From JAWHTC01 sp032586155 (lineage in GTDB: Bacteria; Pseudomonadota; Alphaproteobacteria; Rhodobacterales; Rhodobacteraceae), in the NCBI RefSeq assembly GCF_032586155.1, contig NZ_JAWHTC010000001.1:806001-870000 (forward strand): a DNA stretch of 64,000 nucleotides, given 5' to 3'. The notes below the pieces were generated by a model. The model searched no databases, was not told the DNA's origin, and saw only the letters and a list, made by a program, of their open reading frames with translations. Shown here one piece after another: positions 50,554 to 57,737 of the stretch. A program made the position numbers and the translations under genes. Position 1 is the first letter of the stretch, and every line of letters starts with the position of its first letter.

Positions 50554-50976
50554 ATGGCACTCGAACGCACTTTCTCGATCATCAAACCCGATGCAACCAA
50601 ACGCAACCTGACCGGCAAGATCGCCGGCATGCTGGAAGAGGGCGGCCTGCGCATCGTTGCCTCCAAGCGTATCCAGCTGACCCTCGCCCAGGCGCAGCAG
50701 TTTTACGGCGTGCATGCCGAGCGCCCGTTCTTTGGCGAACTGTGCGAATTCATGATTTCCGAGCCGATCGTCGTGCAGGTTCTGGAAGGTGAAAACGCCA
50801 TCGCGCGCAACCGCGAAATCATGGGCGCCACCAACCCGGCAGAGGCTGATGAGGGCACCATCCGCAAGACCTTCGCCCTGTCGATCGGCGAAAACTCGGT
50901 TCACGGCTCGGACGGGCCGGACACTGCAAAAGAAGAGATCGCGTTTTTCTTCTCGGGTCTGGAACTGGTGGGCTAA
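50554..50976 (+). CDS. ndk: Nucleoside diphosphate kinase
   Basis: Ndk transfers the gamma phosphate of ATP to nucleoside diphosphates through a phosphohistidine. The 140-residue protein has SIIKPDAT at the N-terminus, FFGELCEFM, and the active-site histidine in ENSVHGSDGPDTAKEEIAFFF (about residue 117). AGGAG lies just upstream of the ATG. A strong rho-independent terminator follows at 51008-51041. The gene appears to be transcribed on its own or with the efflux gene upstream. Confidence 0.97.
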   Translation: MALERTFSIIKPDATKRNLTGKIAGMLEEGGLRIVASKRIQLTLAQAQQFYGVHAERPFFGELCEFMISEPIVVQVLEGENAIARNREIMGATNPAEADEGTIRKTFALSIGENSVHGSDGPDTAKEEIAFFFSGLELVG

Positions 50977-51007
50977 ACTGCCCCGGGTTTTGCAACCCCT
51001 TGAAACT

Positions 51008-51041
51008 AAAGGCCTCCCGAAAGTGTTCGGGAGGCCTTTTT
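51008..51041. terminator. Bidirectional rho-independent terminator
   Basis: A perfect 14-bp stem, AAAGGCCTCCCGAA with TTCGGGAGGCCTTT around AGTG, ends in a T run on the + strand and an A run at the other side. It can serve ndk on the + strand and the gene at 51042 on the - strand, whose stop abuts it. Confidence 0.92.
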
Positions 51042-51338
51042 CTATCGCCGTTCAGCGTTTGCGCGGTGTTCCTTGAGACGTTCTTCCATCTCAGCCGCGC
51101 GGCGTTCGGCCTCTTCGGCCTCCTGCTCGGCTTCGTGGAGTGCGTAGGCTTCGCGACCGGCTTCGACGGTTTTCAAGACCGCGGTGCTGGCCGCGCCGGT
51201 CAATGCCCCGACGCCGGCTCCGGCCAGCGACTTGCTGACACGCCCGCCAATGGTCGCGCCGGCAACGGCGCTTTTGAACGTATCTGCTGCGTGTTCCTCA
51301 AGGCTTTCCTTGACCGTTTTGGGTGGTTTTTCCGACAT
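51042..51338 (-). CDS. Small glycine-zipper and coiled-coil protein
   Basis: I do not recognise a family for this 98-residue protein. It begins MSEKPPKTVKESLEEHAADTF. A glycine-rich hydrophobic stretch follows (AVAGATIGGRVSKSLAGAGVGALTGAASTAVL, residues 26-57, glycine-zipper type), and then a charged coiled coil rich in Ala, Glu and Arg to the C-terminus (HEAEQEAEEAERRAAEMEERL). The design recalls membrane-associating or pore-forming small proteins. GGGAGAAAG upstream of ATG 51338 supports the start. Its stop codon lies at the edge of the shared terminator. Confidence 0.55.
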   Translation of the reverse strand: MSEKPPKTVKESLEEHAADTFKSAVAGATIGGRVSKSLAGAGVGALTGAASTAVLKTVEAGREAYALHEAEQEAEEAERRAAEMEERLKEHRANAERR

Positions 51339-51446
51339 CTGCTTTCTCCCGTTCGGGGGCATGGCCAGAGGCGGTGCCCCTGTTGAGACGCGCGCAAAGG
51401 CACTATATCACAGGTTGAGAGTTTCCCCTATTGGGGATGTCCTGAC

Positions 51447-51483
51447 TTGAAAAATCCCTTAATACGTGTTATAAAGTACGTAT
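51447..51483 (+). promoter_or_regulatory. Sigma-70-type promoter with overlapping inverted repeat
   Basis: TTGAAA (51447-51452), 17 bases, then TATAAA (51470-51475) is a near-consensus promoter for the gene at 51512. Arms ATACGT (51462-51467) and ACGTAT (51478-51483) flank the -10 box, so a repressor there would block transcription. Confidence 0.65.
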
Positions 51484-51511
51484 GGTAACCAATTGAAATT
51501 GGGAGATTTCC

Positions 51512-51724
51512 ATGGCTGATGAATTTGAAGAACAAATCCGCAAAGCAGAAGAAAAGCAACAACGCCAACGTGACCGTGACGCCTTTGAGCGCGGCAAGGC
51601 GCGGCGCAAGGCCGATCACGACAATCCTGCCAATGACGGCTCGCCGGGCAAGGATGGCTATGGTTCGATGACCGGTAGCGAAAAAGAGGCGTACAAACGC
51701 GGCTTCCGCGGCGAGAAAAAGTGA
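51512..51724 (+). CDS. Small hydrophilic protein of unknown function
   Basis: This 70-residue protein is not recognised. It is highly charged and probably disordered or helical: MADEFEEQIRKAEEKQQRQRD, then FERGKARRKADHDNP and a C-terminal SEKEAYKRGFRGEKK. GGGAG lies 7 bases upstream of the ATG, and a near-consensus promoter precedes it, so it is likely well expressed. Its GKARRKADHD and YKRGFRGEK patches resemble nucleic-acid or phospholipid-contacting basic clusters. A stress-related role is only a guess. Confidence 0.5.
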   Translation: MADEFEEQIRKAEEKQQRQRDRDAFERGKARRKADHDNPANDGSPGKDGYGSMTGSEKEAYKRGFRGEKK

Positions 51725-51810
51725 CCTACAGGGCGATCCGGCTGAGCGCCGGATCGCCACCCGGTGCGCCGGGATTGATTTGAATTCCAAATGATGAAGA
51801 GGAGGCGTCC

Positions 51811-52341
51811 ATGTCGGATTTCATGCGCGCGTTTCTTGGTTTGCATGTTGGTGACGAGTTCGAACCTGGGCAGACGATTTATGCACTGTGCGGAGCGGTA
51901 CCCCTGCCAGGGTGGCCCGAAGAGCTTCCGCCGGAGGTCTTGAATCCACTGATCAACGCGGCGGATACCAGTGCGACTGCCGTCCTGATGGTCACGGATG
52001 ACTATGTGATGCATGTCGTCGACGAAGCCATGACACGGCTGATGAAATCCTTTGTGTTCGAATATGCGCCGATCCCGAGAGCCATTAGTGATTTGTGGTC
52101 GGGGCTGATCGACGACGAGGACAACATCATGCGATGGCCACGCAGCGAGATCGTCGAGGCGGGCACCTACCGGTACGATTACGAGGCCAGCAGTTTCTTT
52201 GGCACCAAGACCATTCCGCTTTTCTATCACGTGATCCGGGACAGCACCGGCTATTACTACTTGTTCCTGCAACAGAACCTGCGCGGTGCCGAACAAAAGG
52301 CCGAACAGATGGGCACGCAGCTCAATCTGATCGCAGCATAG
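51811..52341 (+). CDS. Hypothetical protein, unknown family
   Basis: This 176-residue protein is not recognised. It has no signal peptide and a mix of helices and strands. The first half has FLGLHVGDEFEPGQTIYALCGAVPLPGWPEELPPEVLNPL and the second half IPRAISDLWSGLIDDEDNIMRWPRSEIVEAGTYRYDYEASSFFGT, with several aromatic residues, and YYYLFLQQNLRGAEQKAEQ at the end. GAGGAGG lies 6 bases upstream of the ATG, a very strong ribosome site. It is followed 10 bases later by a small membrane-protein gene, so the two probably form an operon. Confidence 0.45.
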   Translation: MSDFMRAFLGLHVGDEFEPGQTIYALCGAVPLPGWPEELPPEVLNPLINAADTSATAVLMVTDDYVMHVVDEAMTRLMKSFVFEYAPIPRAISDLWSGLIDDEDNIMRWPRSEIVEAGTYRYDYEASSFFGTKTIPLFYHVIRDSTGYYYLFLQQNLRGAEQKAEQMGTQLNLIAA

Positions 52342-52351
52342 GGGAACGACC

Positions 52352-52651
52352 ATGCAGGCACAGGATTTTTCGGGTTTTACCGCTGATCTGCCGCGGCTGT
52401 TCAGAATTCCGACACTTGCAGTGGGAGTGGTTCTGCTGAGCTACGGGATGGGGTCGCCCATTGTCGGCGGCCAGTATCCGTCACCGGACGAGTCGCTTGT
52501 CATGGGGGCGGGGCTTGGCCTGCTTGGGCTGCACGGACTTGTCACCAACGTAAAGCGGGTTGGGATTCTGCGCCGGCTGCTGAGTTATTTCAGCGGTGCA
52601 GCAGGAGGTGTGTTGAGCTTTAACATCGCGCAGATGATGGGCGTGTTCTAG
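52352..52651 (+). CDS. Small membrane protein of unknown function
   Basis: This 99-residue product has two or three membrane segments: PTLAVGVVLLSYGMGSPIV, LVMGAGLGLLGLHGLVT and LLSYFSGAAGGVLSFNIAQM. It lies 10 bases after the stop of the preceding unknown gene, and the same strand and spacing suggest co-transcription. GGGGAACGACC precedes the ATG. I do not recognise the family; the glycine-rich helices suggest packing with another membrane protein. Confidence 0.45.
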   Translation: MQAQDFSGFTADLPRLFRIPTLAVGVVLLSYGMGSPIVGGQYPSPDESLVMGAGLGLLGLHGLVTNVKRVGILRRLLSYFSGAAGGVLSFNIAQMMGVF

Positions 52652-52667
52652 CGTTGATGTGGCTTGG

Positions 52668-53006
52668 TTAGCTGGCGCTGGGCGGTTCGATGACGCCGAT
52701 CTGGTTGAGGAGCGCCTCTAGGTCGGAGCGACCCTTGTCATGCCGTTCGGCTTTCAGAGCGTCGAACTTGCGGCGCAGGGCCGCCTTTTCCGCGCCCTTG
52801 CAATCGTTCCACGGGCGACCTTGAAGCCCCATGACCAACACGTAATATCCGATGAAATGCGGCCGGTGGCCATTTTCGAGAAGGCGGCCATAGGCGGCAT
52901 CGGCGCCCAGGGCGCGCAGTTCGTCCGCAGTGTGGATGCCAACGCGGGCAAAGGCGGTCTCCATTGCGGGACCGAGATTACGGATCGATGAGATGGGCGC
53001 GCTCAT
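52668..53006 (-). CDS. TfoX C-terminal domain protein
   Basis: This 112-residue protein is a stand-alone TfoX/Sxy C-terminal domain. It shows ISSIRNLGPAMETAFARVGIHTADELRALGADAAYGRLLENGHRPHF, the helix-hairpin-helix-like segment, and YVLVMGLQGRPWNDCKGAEKAALRRKFDAL. In full-length TfoX proteins, which activate competence genes with CRP, this domain follows an N-terminal one that is missing here. The role may be DNA binding or protein contact. The gene is transcribed toward the unknown membrane-protein gene. Confidence 0.8.
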   Translation of the reverse strand: MSAPISSIRNLGPAMETAFARVGIHTADELRALGADAAYGRLLENGHRPHFIGYYVLVMGLQGRPWNDCKGAEKAALRRKFDALKAERHDKGRSDLEALLNQIGVIEPPSAS

Positions 53007-53033
53007 GCGCCCGATCTTAAGCGGATCGGCGGC

Positions 53034-53174
53034 TCAGAGCGAGGCGTAATCGGTGATGATCGGTTTGGGTTTCGGTGTTGTGGACGCGGCGGGTTTCGGC
53101 GTGGGTTCCGATTTGGGGGCGATACCCGCGGGTTTCGGTGCGGGGGCGGGTTTGGGCGGTTTCGACGTTGCCAT
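53034..53174 (-). CDS. Proline-lysine-rich small protein
   Basis: This 46-residue product starts MATSKPPKPAPAPKPAGIAP and consists of repeated PKP and PAP units up to IITDYASL at the end. AAAGGAG lies 6 bases upstream of ATG 53174, a strong ribosome site that supports translation. The sequence is disordered and basic. The PKP spacing recalls linker peptides of TonB-like or cell-wall proteins, but there is no membrane segment. It lies 28 bases downstream of the TfoX-domain gene's start side, in the same direction. Confidence 0.5.
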   Translation of the reverse strand: MATSKPPKPAPAPKPAGIAPKSEPTPKPAASTTPKPKPIITDYASL

Positions 53175-53456
53175 GACTGGCTCCTTTACCTCGATGAAAA
53201 GGCGCCTTGCCGGCCTCGCGCCGGTGGCGCTTTTGTTGGTATTGCTGGAACCCTTGCACGGAAATCTGCCGCTTTGGTGCCGGTTTGATGCCGGGATCAG
53301 GGAAAAATGCGGGCGCTGTGACCGTTGGGACTCGGGTCATGGTAAATTCGTGCAAATTTTTTCGTCGAAACCGGGGCAACAGGCGCTTGACGCCCCGCGC
53401 GACCGGGCATACATACAGCGCCACGCCCGGACCGCAGGTCAGGGTGTCGGCAGTGA

Positions 53457-53533
53457 GCGGTTGTAGCTCAGATGGTTAGAGTACCGGCCTGTCACGCCGG
53501 GGGTCGCGGGTTCGAGCCCCGTCAACCGCGCCA
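53457..53533 (+). tRNA. tRNA-Asp (GTC), copy 1
   Basis: The 77-base gene has acceptor arms GCGGTTG and CAACCGC, discriminator G and an encoded CCA. The anticodon stem CCGGC/GCCGG flanks loop CTGTCAC, giving anticodon GTC for aspartate. It differs from the copy at 57625 by one base seen in the D-loop (GATGG versus GTTGG). A rho-independent terminator follows. Confidence 0.95.
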
Positions 53534-53548
53534 CCGCTGCCTGGAAAG

Positions 53549-53577
53549 AACGCCCTCCTAATTTGGGGGGCGTTTTT
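53549..53577 (+). terminator. Rho-independent terminator after tRNA-Asp copy 1
   Basis: A stem AACGCCCTCC with GGGGGGCGTT (one T-G pair), loop TAATTT, runs into five T residues 16 bases after the tRNA. It also lies 12 bases from the stop of the convergent lrp gene. Confidence 0.85.
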
Positions 53578-53588
53578 CGTTTGCGGGA

Positions 53589-54056
53589 TCAGTTGGGAAG
53601 GGCCAGAGGGCGGTCCGAGAAGATCGGCTCCATCGAGAAAAACCCCGTCACGTTGTCCAGTTCGAACCCGGTGATCAACTGGCGGTAGACCCGGTCATAT
53701 CCTGCCATGCCGTCCGTCACGATTTTCAGCATGTAATCCCAGTCGCCGCCGATCCGATGCAGTTCGACCACTTGCGGGATGCTCTCCACATGGGCGCGGA
53801 AGCGGTCGGACCAGTCCATCGAGTGATTGCGGGTCTTGATCATGACAAAGATCGTGAGATCAAGGCCAAGTGCGGCGGCATCAACAACGGCGCGCGTGCC
53901 CCTCAGGATGCCGATCTCAGAGAGGCGCTTCATCCGCCGCCAGCAAGCGTTTTGTGATAGTCCAACCTGTTCGGCAACTTCGCGTTGGGACAGGTTCCCA
54001 TTCCGTTGCAGAAGGTCGATGATGCGATGATCGATTTGATCTATTTTTGCTTTCAT
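53589..54056 (-). CDS. Lrp/AsnC family transcriptional regulator
   Basis: The 155-residue regulator has an N-terminal helix-turn-helix (LSQREVAEQVGLSQNACWRRMKRL, about residues 22-46) and a C-terminal RAM-type ligand-binding domain (TIFVMIKTRNHSMDW through GFFSMEPIF). Lrp/AsnC proteins bind amino acids and control transport and catabolism. The start at 54056 (MKAKIDQIDHRIIDLLQRNG) is typical. A perfect 18-bp palindrome lies 3 bases upstream of that start, and the divergent gene encodes a class V aminotransferase, its likely target. Confidence 0.9.
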   Translation of the reverse strand: MKAKIDQIDHRIIDLLQRNGNLSQREVAEQVGLSQNACWRRMKRLSEIGILRGTRAVVDAAALGLDLTIFVMIKTRNHSMDWSDRFRAHVESIPQVVELHRIGGDWDYMLKIVTDGMAGYDRVYRQLITGFELDNVTGFFSMEPIFSDRPLALPN

Positions 54057-54058
54057 TG

Positions 54059-54076
54059 TTCTATCATATGATAGAA
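54059..54076. promoter_or_regulatory. Perfect palindrome at the lrp start, probable Lrp-type operator
   Basis: TTCTATCATATGATAGAA is a perfect 18-bp palindrome immediately upstream of the lrp ATG and 86 bases from the start of the divergent aminotransferase gene. Such AT-rich dyads are typical Lrp/AsnC sites. Placement over the lrp leader fits autorepression. Confidence 0.65.
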
Positions 54077-54161
54077 AGTTCATTGAGCAAGGGGTGTAAT
54101 TGATAATGATTTTGCATCTCTTTGGTGGTCTTTTCAGCATGAGTTTTAAGGAGGCCACACC

Positions 54162-55598
54162 ATGTTCGATGACCAAAACCGCCAGGAAAAAGGTTTTTCC
54201 GAGCTTGCGCAGTTCGAGAAAGGGCTTTGTGAGTGCCCAGACCTGCGGGCGTCGTTGAAGGCGGGGCTGGTGGGAGGTAATGCGCAGATCACCGGACGGT
54301 TTGGCAAGCGCAAGCTGGTCTATGCCGATTATGTGGCGTCGGGGCGGGCGCTCAGGCAGGTGGAAGAGTTCGTTTTTGAGAACGTGCTGCCTTTCTATGC
54401 CAACAGCCATACCGAGGATTCCTATTGTGGTGGCGTCATGACCCGGATGCGTGAAGAGGCACGGCAGGTGATCCTGGAGAAATGCGGCGGCGCGGCGCGT
54501 GATCATGCGGTTGTGTTTGCCGGGTCGGGTGCGACGATGGCGCTGAACAAGCTGGTGCATCTTCTGGGACTGCGCGAGGCGCTGGCACGGGGCGAAGAGG
54601 TGTTCGTGCTGGTTGGTCCCTACGAGCATCATTCGAACCTGCTGCCCTGGCGCGAAAGCGGTGCACAGGTGATCGAGATCGAAGAAGCAGAAGCAGGTGG
54701 TCCCGATCCGGTGCATTTGCAGTCGGTGCTGGACGAGGTGGCGGAACGTGGCCCTGTTGTCGCCGCGTTTTCGGCGGCGTCGAACATAACCGGTATCGGC
54801 AGCGATGTGGCGGACCTGACCCGGATCGTGAAGGCTACGGGGGGCAAAGTGGTCTGGGATTTTGCCGGAGGCGGGCCCTATTTGCCGGTTGATATGAGCC
54901 TTGAAGGTGTCGAAATCGACGCCGTGGCGCTGTCGCCGCACAAATTCCTCGGAGGACCGGGGGCCTCGGGTGTGCTGATCGTGCGCCGTGATGCGGTGGT
55001 GGCGGAACGGCCCAGCGTGCCGGGTGGCGGAACGGTGGCCTTTGTCAACGATCACATGCAGGACTATCTGGCCCGGATCGAGGAGCGGGAAGAGGGCGGC
55101 ACCCCCAATATCGTTGGAGATATCCGTGCAGCGCTGGTGATGATCGTCAAGGATGCGTTGGGGCAGGACTTCATCACCCGGCGCAATAGCGAACTGACCG
55201 AACGCGCAATTGCCGCTTGGGAGGATGTGCCGTCGATCCACCTTCTTGGCGGCCTGCGTCGGGATCGGTTACCGATCTTCAGCTTTGTGGTGGACCCGGT
55301 GCCGGGCAAGGGGTTTGACTATCATCTGTTCACCCGTGCGCTGAGCGATCTTTACGGCATCCAGGCACGGGGAGGCTGTGCCTGCGCCGGGCCTTATGTG
55401 CATCGGTTATTGCAGATTGATGCGGAACAGTCCGAGGCGCTGCGGGCCGAAATTCTGGCGGGGGATGAGAGCCACAAGCCGGGCTTCGTGCGGTTGAACC
55501 TGAGTGTGCTGATGAGCGCCGAGGAGGTGGCATTTGTCCTGTCGTCGGTCAGCGATCTGGCCAATCGGTTTGACGAGGTGGCGAAAGCCTATGCCTGA
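54162..55598 (+). CDS. Class V aminotransferase, cysteine desulfurase-like
   Basis: This 478-residue PLP enzyme has the NifS/SufS-type fold. It shows YADYVASGRALRQVEEFVFENVLPFYANSHTEDSYCG near the N-terminus, VVFAGSGATMALNKLVHLL, and VVWDFAGGGPYLPVDMSL. The PLP lysine lies in LSPHKFLGGPGASGVL. A loop cysteine occurs in IQARGGCACAGPYVHR near the C-terminus, where cysteine desulfurases carry the catalytic cysteine. It may release sulphur from cysteine or act on another amino acid. A strong ribosome site TAAGGAGG precedes the ATG. The divergent Lrp regulator suggests amino-acid-responsive control. Confidence 0.85.
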   Translation: MFDDQNRQEKGFSELAQFEKGLCECPDLRASLKAGLVGGNAQITGRFGKRKLVYADYVASGRALRQVEEFVFENVLPFYANSHTEDSYCGGVMTRMREEARQVILEKCGGAARDHAVVFAGSGATMALNKLVHLLGLREALARGEEVFVLVGPYEHHSNLLPWRESGAQVIEIEEAEAGGPDPVHLQSVLDEVAERGPVVAAFSAASNITGIGSDVADLTRIVKATGGKVVWDFAGGGPYLPVDMSLEGVEIDAVALSPHKFLGGPGASGVLIVRRDAVVAERPSVPGGGTVAFVNDHMQDYLARIEEREEGGTPNIVGDIRAALVMIVKDALGQDFITRRNSELTERAIAAWEDVPSIHLLGGLRRDRLPIFSFVVDPVPGKGFDYHLFTRALSDLYGIQARGGCACAGPYVHRLLQIDAEQSEALRAEILAGDESHKPGFVRLNLSVLMSAEEVAFVLSSVSDLANRFDEVAKAYA

Positions 55599-55677
55599 AT
55601 GATTGGGGTTCGCGCGTCAGGCCATTCCGGGTTGGTGACTGCGCAATCCGCTATGAGTGGATGATAGAAGCAGTGAA

Positions 55678-55744
55678 GCCACGTGATACGTGGCGCAACC
55701 AGTTCAAAGCAGCACGCGGAGCGGACGGCCCGGTAAACGGGCCG
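55678..55744. other. Two hairpins in a convergent gap
   Basis: GCCACGT-GAT-ACGTGGC (55678-55694) and CGGCCCG-GTAAA-CGGGCCG (55726-55744) are perfect stems. They lie in the 157-base gap between the ends of the convergent aminotransferase and secreted-protein genes. Neither has a long T run; factor-assisted termination is possible. Confidence 0.5.
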
Positions 55745-55755
55745 CCTGCAGTTAC

Positions 55756-57255
55756 TTAATTTCCAACGCAGGTATTGCAGCCGCAGGCCGATACCGATCC
55801 GGGAACAAGGTTGATCCAGTTGCCGTTCCAGTTGGAAGCGCTGCCGCAGGCCAACGGGCATTGTGCCTCGGCTCCTGATTGGTCATAGAAATCCGCTTTG
55901 ACATTGCATCGGTTCATCAGACCCGGCGCGGCGCCCGGTTCGGATGTCAGCAAATGCGAGGCCTCGGCGGTGTTTTGCGGTGTGGCTCCGCCATGGCAGC
56001 TGAAACAGCCGGTGTCGAAAAACGAACTGGAGTTCGAATTGGGTTGTGAAAAGCTTTCCATCGACGAATTGGCCAGCGCGTGCGACCCGGCCATATCCGA
56101 ATTAAACGGGTCGGTTGAACTCATGTCAAAACTCGACATGTCGGTCCAGACTGCCCCGGCAAGGAAATAGTTTTGCAAAACGTTCATGTCGGTAGAGCCT
56201 TGTGTGGCAATCAGACCGCCAGGTCCGGCCAGCAAGGTGTTGAGGAATTCGATATTGTCGATGTTGGTCTGGGCACCGCTCTGGGTCGACGAGGTGCCGA
56301 GATATTCGACCAGACAGATATCGGACGGGGTGCCTTTGATGATCGTGTTGCCATTGCTGTCAACCTGCGGCAGCGGCTGTACCTTGTTTGACGGGTTCCA
56401 GTCGCAGGCCGACGCGCAGGCGGTTCGCAAGTCGGTGCCGTCGGCGTAGTTTTTGGCGACACATGCATTGCAGGTCGGCCCAACCAGATTCCACCCATCT
56501 GCGGGCTGAGGTCTGGTGTATCCGGTGCCGGTGTTGACCGTGCAGTTGGGCGCGTTGCTGACGTGTTCGAAGGTGGCCCAGACAAACTCGGGGTGAATGG
56601 CGGTGTTGACCACGATGTGGGCCCCGATCAGCCCCAAAAGCAGATCGCCTTCGCCCTCAAGCGCGACGGTCTGGGTGTAATAGCTGCTGTTGTCCACGGA
56701 CGGGTCGAGGATTTGCCAGGAGGTTTTTAACTCGACCACCTGATCCTTGCCGGTTGGAAATCCGGCATTGGCATTTCCGGCGTCGGGGAAGTTGCCATTG
56801 GCGAATATCCCGCATTCATTCGCTGTGAAGCTACGATTGTAAAAGACGATATTGCCGTTTTTGTCATAGAGCGCATTGCCGGTCGCCTGGTCCGGAATAT
56901 CGGGCTGTTTCGCCAGACCCACAGTGACACCGCCATGCGACAGGACAGGATGCGCGGCCGTTTGCAGCGAGGTGCAGGTGTCCAGATCGACAACCGGATA
57001 GATCGCCCGGTCTTCAAAGTTACGCTGATCGGTCTGGCCCAGGGGGTTCAGCAGATAGGTAAACCAGCGCCATGAATAGATGTGGAAATCACAGTTGTTG
57101 GCGTCGATGCCGTTGGGCACTTCGGCCAGAGATGTAGGATCAGGGGCAAGCCAATCGGTGGTGGTGATGCCGCTGACATCGCAGTTATTGGCAGCATGCG
57201 CCTGGGTCGTGATGCCGACCAGGCACAGAAAAAGATAGGCAATCAGATGTCGCAT
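55756..57255 (-). CDS. Secreted cytochrome c-family protein with mannan-binding lectin-like C-terminus
   Basis: The 499-residue product has a signal peptide (1-21, ending AHA-A) and many cysteines. The middle has VELKTSWQILDPS, YYTQTVALEG, GLIGAHIVVNTAIHPEFVWATFEHVSNAPNC and QNYFLAGAVWTD, a pattern found in periplasmic mono-haem cytochrome c-family proteins. The haem-binding motif CFSCH is at 417-421. Residues 451-494 (ADFYDQSGAEAQCPLAC and WNGNWINLVPGSVSACGC) look like an MVL-type mannan-binding lectin repeat. Its function is unknown; it could be an exported redox protein that binds a glycan. It is less GC-rich than its neighbours and ends at a tRNA-flanked region. Confidence 0.65.
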   Translation of the reverse strand: MRHLIAYLFLCLVGITTQAHAANNCDVSGITTTDWLAPDPTSLAEVPNGIDANNCDFHIYSWRWFTYLLNPLGQTDQRNFEDRAIYPVVDLDTCTSLQTAAHPVLSHGGVTVGLAKQPDIPDQATGNALYDKNGNIVFYNRSFTANECGIFANGNFPDAGNANAGFPTGKDQVVELKTSWQILDPSVDNSSYYTQTVALEGEGDLLLGLIGAHIVVNTAIHPEFVWATFEHVSNAPNCTVNTGTGYTRPQPADGWNLVGPTCNACVAKNYADGTDLRTACASACDWNPSNKVQPLPQVDSNGNTIIKGTPSDICLVEYLGTSSTQSGAQTNIDNIEFLNTLLAGPGGLIATQGSTDMNVLQNYFLAGAVWTDMSSFDMSSTDPFNSDMAGSHALANSSMESFSQPNSNSSSFFDTGCFSCHGGATPQNTAEASHLLTSEPGAAPGLMNRCNVKADFYDQSGAEAQCPLACGSASNWNGNWINLVPGSVSACGCNTCVGN

Positions 57256-57624
57256 TTGGATACACTTTCTTTCTTAAAATGAGAGTTCAACACAGGAAAA
57301 AGCGCTCTGTGTGAACAACTGTTCGCAAGATCATGCTATCAACCCAAGGTAATTCGGGCAAGGGCACCCTCACCATTAGCGAGACTGCGGTTGTGACCCG
57401 GAACCCCAGAAGCGGCCCAAGATTGCGGATGGCCTGCGAGGAAACCTCAATTCGCTGGAAGGCTGAGAGCAGTGAATGCGTGCGCCAGAGCCACATTTGG
57501 GAGGGCTCAACATCCTTCGATGTTGCTTCGAGCTGTTGATGACATGGTAAATTCAATCTTGCTTGCGAAAGCTGCAAATCGGGATTGACGGGGGCGGGGG
57601 CCTGCACTATCAGACGCTTCACGC
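57256..57624. other. Gap of 369 bases without a recognised gene
   Basis: This region holds the promoter side of the secreted protein gene and the upstream region of tRNA-Asp copy 2. Two overlapping open frames of 68 and 111 codons occur, but both show no known motifs. On the minus strand a segment with SLMVRVPLPELPWV faintly recalls transposase C-termini, too weak to call. The base composition is lower in GC than the surroundings. Confidence 0.4.
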
Positions 57625-57701
57625 GCGGTTGTAGCTCAGTTGGTTAGAGTACCGGCCTGTCACGCCGGGGGTCGCGGGTTCGAGCCCCGTCAACCGCGCC
57701 A
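57625..57701 (+). tRNA. tRNA-Asp (GTC), copy 2
   Basis: It has the same 77-base structure as copy 1: acceptor GCGGTTG/CAACCGC, discriminator G, encoded CCA, anticodon GTC. The D-loop has GTTGG instead of GATGG; all other positions I compared are identical. The two copies, 4.17 kb apart and in the same orientation, form direct repeats. Confidence 0.95.
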
Positions 57702-57737
57702 CTTTCCCCCCGCAGTACGAAACCACATGAGGCGGAC

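Noticed and set aside
53193..53466. Plus-strand frame with a hydrophobic start (MKRRLAGLAPVALLLVLLEPL).
   Set aside because: It runs into tRNA-Asp copy 1 and is opposite the proline-rich gene with a strong ribosome site. No other features support it.
57287..57622. Open frame of 111 codons on the minus strand with SLMVRVPLPELPWV, faintly like a transposase C-terminus.
   Set aside because: No catalytic residues, terminal repeats or clear ribosome site are visible, and the resemblance is too short to support an insertion-sequence remnant.
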